Positions 59,869-64,000 of a DNA stretch of 64,000 bases are shown here, piece after piece. The position numbers and the translations under genes were made by a program. The DNA is taken from contig QHSL01000083.1 of the NCBI GenBank assembly GCA_003220435.1, positions 1 to 64,000 of the forward strand, given 5' to 3'. Source of the stretch: Candidatus Rokuibacteriota bacterium. GTDB taxonomy: Bacteria > Methylomirabilota > Methylomirabilia > Rokubacteriales > CSP1-6. A model generated the notes under the pieces. That model made no database searches. It saw nothing but the letters and a program-made list of their open reading frames with translations, and was not told the DNA's origin. The first letter of the stretch is position 1. Each line of letters starts with the position of its first letter.

Positions 59869-61121
59869 CGCCAGCTGTCCACGAGGTAGCGCTTCTCCCG
59901 CTCGAACGCTCCACTGACGGCGTCGAGGGCGGCCGCGGTCGCGGCTCCGTCGCCCCGCGCCGTCGCGATCACGAAGGCCGCGGCGCGGCCGAGATAGAGC
60001 GGGACGAACGAGCGCAGGAGGTGGTCGCGGTACACGACGCGGTAGTGGTGGCCGAGCGCGAAGTCGTAGACCACGCGCGCCCACAGCGGATCGGGGAACC
60101 TGAACCGCTCCGCGCCGTCGGCCGGCAGGCTCAGTACGTCGCCCAGCGTCTCGGGCGCCAGGACGTGCTCCCAGATCGAGCCGAGGTCGCGCAGGCCGTG
60201 TCGGAAGGCGCCGATCATCCGCTCGACGTCGATCCGCACGGGCTCGGCCGACGGGAGCAGGGGCGCGGCGCCCGCCTCCGCCTCGCCACCGACGGCGTCG
60301 CGCCACAGCGCCTCGTAGATGTCCATTACCCCGAAGATCCCGCCGAGCGTCTCGGCCACCATCGCGGGGAGATCGGCCGAGCGCGTGCTCGACTCGACGC
60401 GCCACCGGCCCAGAAGCGCCTCGCGGAGCGTGAAGCCCTCGGCGAGGGTGATGCCCTCGATCCAGAGATCCGTCATGCTCCGTCCGGCGGGCGGCCAGCC
60501 GGGATCGGCGACCAGACGATCCAGGAGCCGTCCCGAAAGACCCCGCGCGCCGGCGAGCGGCTGGTGCAGGCGCCGGCCGTAGAGCGCTCCGACCAGCGGC
60601 GCCAGGACGAGATTGGTGATCGTGCCGTCGTAGCGGTGGCGCTCGTACATCGGCATCACGAGGTCGGTCCCGTGCTCCAGCACCGGGCGCAGGAGCCGCT
60701 CGAGCCAGTCGCCGCCGATCGACGTCACGTCGGCCTCGAGCACGACCAGCCCCCGCGCGCCGAGCCGCCGCGCGACCGCGAACGCCAGGCGAAGCGCGGC
60801 GCCGCGCCCCGGGACACCGTGGAACGGCACCGCGGCGCGCTCGGCCAGCGGCGCCTCGTGGGCCGCCCGCACGACGGGGAGCCCGGCGGCGGCCAGGCGC
60901 TCGACGGTCGCGTCGGACGAGCCCGCGTCGGCGCTGATCAGCACCGCCGGCACGCCGGCGAAGTGCTTCTCGAGCCCCGCCCGGATGGCCTCGACGACCG
61001 CGGGCACGGTGGCGGCGTTGTTGTAGGTCGCCAGGCTCACCGCGATCTCCGCGGGCGGCGTGCCCTCGAGCTGGCGCTCGACGTCGGGCGGCAGCGCCGG
61101 TCCGTCGCCGCCCGGGCTCAT
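59865..61121 (-). CDS. GT-A type glycosyltransferase of the trehalose locus
   Basis: A 418-residue enzyme with a GT-A nucleotide-sugar domain ([56 protein letters not shown]) and a helical C-terminal half. The order [10 protein letters not shown], then [12 protein letters not shown], then [15 protein letters not shown] recalls mannosylglycerate synthase (GT78), so a glycoside compatible solute is a possible product; this is weak inference. ATGA overlap on the TreT-type gene. Confidence 0.75.
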   Translation of the reverse strand: MSPGGDGPALPPDVERQLEGTPPAEIAVSLATYNNAATVPAVVEAIRAGLEKHFAGVPAVLISADAGSSDATVERLAAAGLPVVRAAHEAPLAERAAVPFHGVPGRGAALRLAFAVARRLGARGLVVLEADVTSIGGDWLERLLRPVLEHGTDLVMPMYERHRYDGTITNLVLAPLVGALYGRRLHQPLAGARGLSGRLLDRLVADPGWPPAGRSMTDLWIEGITLAEGFTLREALLGRWRVESSTRSADLPAMVAETLGGIFGVMDIYEALWRDAVGGEAEAGAAPLLPSAEPVRIDVERMIGAFRHGLRDLGSIWEHVLAPETLGDVLSLPADGAERFRFPDPLWARVVYDFALGHHYRVVYRDHLLRSFVPLYLGRAAAFVIATARGDGAATAAALDAVSGAFEREKRYLVDSWR

Positions 61122-62305
61122 CGGGTCAGGTGGACGACGAGGGCCAGCTCGTCGACGAGGTGGCGCGTGATCAGGAAGGATCGCCGGACGTGCTCGCGCC
61201 CGGCGGCGCCCATGCGCGCGATCAGCTCCGGGTTGTTGAGCAGGTGACGGATGCAGAAGGCGGCGCCCTCGACCGAGTGGACGGTGTGGCCGGTCACGTC
61301 CGGGATGATCTGCTGCGCGAGCCCGCCCGCGTAGCCGCCGACCACCGGCTTGCCCTTCCACATCGCTTCGGCGGGCCAGAGATCGAACGCGGCGCGCACC
61401 GACTTCTGCAGCACGATCGTGGCCGCGCGCTGGAGCGCGTTGATCTGGCGATGCGCCTCGGACGGCAGCTCCAGCACGACGAGGTCCGGATCCTCGTGAG
61501 CAGCCTCGAGCAGCTGCGACAGGAGCTCGGGCCGCTCCGGCTCGCCGTCGCCGATCCCCGCCAGCACGAGCCGCACGTCGTGGTGGCGCTTGACGATCCG
61601 GTACGCGTTGACGACCCCGAGCGGGTCGTGCGCCCGCGTGAACGGGCCGATCTGCACGAGCAACGGCTTGTCGCGCCCCACGCCCAGCGGCCCCAGGATC
61701 TCGCCGATCTCGCGCGGCCCCAGCTCGCGGTTGCGCTCCGAGAGCGGATCGATCGACGGCGCAATGACGTACATCGGCACGGCCAGCCGCGCCTCGAACC
61801 CCGGCAGCGCGAAGACCGCGGCATCGTACTGATCGACGAGCTGACGGAAGTAGGACCACGTGCCGGCCTGGGCGCCCGCGCAGTCGAAGGAGCAGCGCCA
61901 GACCCACCGACCCGCGGTGCGATCGGCCACGAGACTCGCCGGCTGGCCGTCGTGCACGTGGATCACGTCGGCGTCGAGGTCGATCTTCTTGGCGTTGAGC
62001 CGGTTCATGTCGCCCCAGCGCGCCAGCCCTTCCTCGCTCAGGACGCGCTCGGCGCCTTCGAGTGCCGCCTGGAGCGTCCGGGCGGTCGCGTAGTACGCGG
62101 AGTCGCCGCCGGTCACCTCCCAGCGCGTGTCGAGGCCGAGGTCGCTCAGGATCGGCACCGCCGCGCGCACCATCTCGGTCGCGCCGCCGAGTCGCCCACC
62201 GGTCACGTGGAGGAACCGACGCCCCTGGACCTGCTCGGCCAGCCGCAGGATGAAGTCCACCGCGCCCGGACCGGCCACCCGTCGGTAGTCGTCGAGCCGG
62301 CTCAC
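61118..62305 (-). CDS. TreT-type GT4 glycosyltransferase (trehalose glycosyltransferring synthase-like)
   Basis: A 395-residue GT-B enzyme. The N-terminal [36 protein letters not shown] and later [85 protein letters not shown] follow TreT, which makes trehalose from NDP-glucose and glucose. GTG 62305 overlaps the DUF5752 gene stop (GTGA) and gives the typical short N-terminus; the frame is open further upstream only by chance. Confidence 0.85.
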   Translation of the reverse strand: MSRLDDYRRVAGPGAVDFILRLAEQVQGRRFLHVTGGRLGGATEMVRAAVPILSDLGLDTRWEVTGGDSAYYATARTLQAALEGAERVLSEEGLARWGDMNRLNAKKIDLDADVIHVHDGQPASLVADRTAGRWVWRCSFDCAGAQAGTWSYFRQLVDQYDAAVFALPGFEARLAVPMYVIAPSIDPLSERNRELGPREIGEILGPLGVGRDKPLLVQIGPFTRAHDPLGVVNAYRIVKRHHDVRLVLAGIGDGEPERPELLSQLLEAAHEDPDLVVLELPSEAHRQINALQRAATIVLQKSVRAAFDLWPAEAMWKGKPVVGGYAGGLAQQIIPDVTGHTVHSVEGAAFCIRHLLNNPELIARMGAAGREHVRRSFLITRHLVDELALVVHLTR

Positions 62306-62973
62306 GCGCGCTCCGCTTCGAGCGCTTCGTCGAGCAGGCCCAGCAGCCGCCCGCGGACCCGCTCGAGCGTCGTCAGATACGGATCGAGCCGGTCGAACCG
62401 CTCGGCCAGCGCCGGCAGATCGAGCGAGCTCCGCAACCACTCCGCGAAGTCGCCCGCGCTCCGCTCGGACCGCGCGCGCGTCTCGACGACGTGCAGATAG
62501 ATCGAGCTGGCGTCGACGCTGGCCAGCCCGGCGCGGAACTCGGCGAGGCTGGTCGCGGTCAGCCCGATCGGCACCTCGATGAGGTGCGACCGCTGGAAGT
62601 GGAACGCCCGGTAGAACTCGACGCGCCGCGATTCATCGCGCCCGCGCAGATGGTCCTGGACGATCGTGACCAGATGCTCGCGCAGCGCATCCACCGCCGG
62701 AAACGCGAACGGATCGACGATGGCCAGGCGCTCGGTCAGCGCGCGATCGCCGAGCTCGAGGGCGGCCCAGCGCGCGAAGTCGTTGCCGTAGGCGGTCGTG
62801 ACCGGGCGGTGACGGAGGAAGTACCCGAACGTGTGGAAGAAGATCGACTCGGCCGGCACCTCCTGGAGGCGGTGCCCGAGCTCGCGCTCATCGAGGGCGT
62901 GGACGTCGAGCGTCTGTCGGAGCTCGACGCAACCGGTGAACGTGAAGGGCCGGGCGGCGGCGCGGGGCGCCAT
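62302..62973 (-). CDS. DUF5752 family protein
   Basis: A 223-residue soluble protein (PFTFTGCVELRQTLDVHALDERELGHRLQEVPAESIFFHTF, then GNDFARWAALELGDRALTERLAIVDPF) that matches the family called DUF5752, usually found beside otsB- and treT-like genes. Molecular role unknown; its constant neighbourhood suggests a function in trehalose or glycoside metabolism. Confidence 0.82.
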   Translation of the reverse strand: MAPRAAARPFTFTGCVELRQTLDVHALDERELGHRLQEVPAESIFFHTFGYFLRHRPVTTAYGNDFARWAALELGDRALTERLAIVDPFAFPAVDALREHLVTIVQDHLRGRDESRRVEFYRAFHFQRSHLIEVPIGLTATSLAEFRAGLASVDASSIYLHVVETRARSERSAGDFAEWLRSSLDLPALAERFDRLDPYLTTLERVRGRLLGLLDEALEAERA

Positions 62974-62981
62974 CGGCGGCG

Positions 62982-63764
62982 TCAGGCGGCGAGCGCGCTG
63001 GCCATCCGGCGCAGCAGCGCCTGGACGTCCCGCACGCCCTGCACGCTGTACTGGGCCGCGGTCGGCGTCGCGCCGACCCGGATCGTCAGCGCCCGGTGGC
63101 GTAGCGCCGCGAACGCCGTCTCGTCGGTGTTGTCGTCGCCGGCGTAGAGGACGACGACGCGCCCGCGCGGCAGCGTCGAGGCCATCCGGCGCACCATCCA
63201 GCGCGCCGCCTGCCCCTTGTTCCAGCCGACTCGCGGCATGAAGTCGAAGATCCGGTGACCCTGGATCACCGTGACGGTGCGGCGGCGACGCAGCACCGAG
63301 GACGCGATCTCCTGCACGCGCGACCAGCGCTCCGGCCGCACCCCACGGTAGTGCAGCGTCACCGCCAGCCCCTTGTACTCGAGGCGCGCCCCCGGGACCG
63401 CCGGCAGCGCGTCGGCGAGCTCGCGCCGCGTCGCCGCGATGTCCGCGGCTCGGGCGCGCGGGTGACGGAAGCGGAGATCGCGGCCGGCGATCTCGAGCCC
63501 GTGGCAGCCGCCGTAGACGACGTCGTTCAGGGCGACGCGCGCTTTCAGATCCGAGAGCCCGCGCCCGGACAGGATCGCCAGGCGTACCCGCTCGCTCCGG
63601 GCCAGACGCGCCAGCGTCGCGCGAACCGACGGCGCCAGCACCGCGGCCTCCGGCGTCGAGACGAGGGGGGTCAGCGTACCGTCGTAGTCGAAGATCGCGA
63701 CGAGGCCGGCGCCCTCCCCCAGCTCGCGGTCGAGACGGTCGAGGAGGGGCACCGGGAGGCTCAG
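62982..63764 (-). CDS. otsB: Trehalose-6-phosphate phosphatase
   Basis: A HAD-superfamily phosphatase with FDYDGTLTPL (nucleophile Asp and acid Asp), LAILSGRGLSDL, GCHGLEI, a cap domain, and YAGDDNTDETAF as the metal-binding motif. It dephosphorylates trehalose-6-phosphate made by OtsA. The start is uncertain: CTG 63764 overlaps the otsA stop as CTGA and would give 260 residues; GTG 63752 gives 256 and still precedes the whole fold. Confidence 0.9.
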   Translation of the reverse strand: MSLPVPLLDRLDRELGEGAGLVAIFDYDGTLTPLVSTPEAAVLAPSVRATLARLARSERVRLAILSGRGLSDLKARVALNDVVYGGCHGLEIAGRDLRFRHPRARAADIAATRRELADALPAVPGARLEYKGLAVTLHYRGVRPERWSRVQEIASSVLRRRRTVTVIQGHRIFDFMPRVGWNKGQAARWMVRRMASTLPRGRVVVLYAGDDNTDETAFAALRHRALTIRVGATPTAAQYSVQGVRDVQALLRRMASALAA

Positions 63765-64000
63765 GTGGCCTTGACTCCCGCCGTTTCGACGGGAATCCGC
63801 GCCAGCTCGCTCAGCAGCAGCCCGGCCCACCGGTAGATGTTGTGCTCGACGACGGAGTGACGCATGCGGAGCATGCGGAGGCGCCGCTCGTCCGGCGACA
63901 TCTCGAGCGCGGTGCGAATCGCCTCGGCCATGCCGGCGAGGTCGTACGGGTTCACGATCAGCGCGTCCCGGAGCTCGTGGGAGGCGCCCGCGAAGCGGCT
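63761..64000 (-). CDS. otsA: Trehalose-6-phosphate synthase, C-terminal end (cut by window edge)
   Basis: Only the last 79 residues are in view: SRFAGASHELRDALIVNPYDLAGMAEAIRTAL, then SPDERRLRMLRMRHSVVEHNIYRWAGLLLSELARI. The stretch SxxAGAxxEL...ALxVNPYD is the donor-nucleotide-binding end of GT20 OtsA. It condenses UDP-glucose and glucose-6-phosphate. It heads, or precedes, the leftward trehalose operon. Confidence 0.88.
   Translation of the reverse strand, partial: SRFAGASHELRDALIVNPYDLAGMAEAIRTALEMSPDERRLRMLRMRHSVVEHNIYRWAGLLLSELARIPVETAGVKAT

Overview
The window is GC-rich (by eye near 70%) bacterial chromosome, densely packed, with no rRNA, tRNA, CRISPR or prophage that I can recognise. 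Orphan periplasmic binding proteins of the PF04392 type, an F420-type luciferase-like oxidoreductase, a fused DUF35/HMG-CoA-synthase-like protein next to a thiolase, LarA-like and crotonase genes and a very long GAF/PAS kinase fit an uncultivated soil or groundwater lineage such as Candidatus Rokubacteria (Methylomirabilota); Binatota or another former deltaproteobacterial lineage is the main alternative. This placement is inference from gene content, not from a marker tree.

Layout. 1-1.9 kb: two tandem binding-protein paralogues, the first cut by the left edge and visibly poorer in GC. 2.1-10 kb: a FecR protein, then a rightward run of amidohydrolase, methyltransferase, tautomerase, a cyclase/ATPase/TPR regulator and a crotonase. 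10-12.3 kb: MlaC with a zinc-ribbon peptide, a TPR lipoprotein and a CDGSH protein. 12.3-19 kb: a radical SAM gene that reads through an in-frame TGA into a Cys-Sec-Ala-Glu-Pro tail (a selenoprotein), a NifU-type protein, an ATP-grasp ligase and a 1222-residue hybrid histidine kinase. 19-24.6 kb: a VOC protein and the tesA / ybbA-ybbP arrangement. 24.6-32.7 kb: HMGCS-DUF35 fusion plus thiolase, amidase, luciferase-like oxidoreductase, LarA-like protein and methyltransferase. 32.7-40.3 kb: an apparent phosphatidyltransferase/lytic-transglycosylase fusion, a frameshifted glnD, hisC and folD. 40.4-45 kb: poorly characterised proteins, an S58 peptidase, a rhomboid protein and a zinc-ribbon membrane protein. 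45-52.7 kb: the conserved tmk-holB-ricT-metG-tatD housekeeping run. 53-64 kb: a channel-like membrane protein, then one very tightly coupled operon running leftward from the right edge: otsA, otsB, DUF5752, TreT-type glycosyltransferase, GT-A glycosyltransferase, treS, maltokinase and a sugar ABC importer. The operon covers three trehalose routes plus sugar import.

Two expression habits recur. First-of-unit genes mostly lack a Shine-Dalgarno sequence and instead have a TANNNT -10-like hexamer 6-10 nt before the start codon, the layout of leaderless mRNAs. Genes inside units are joined by 4-nt NTGA stop/start overlaps, including at least one convincing CTG start. Other structures of note are a 125-bp near-palindrome between convergent genes, a paired-REP (BIME-like) element, a 65-bp tandem duplication over a start codon with a third dispersed copy, and divergent promoters with overlapping or palindrome-separated -10 elements.
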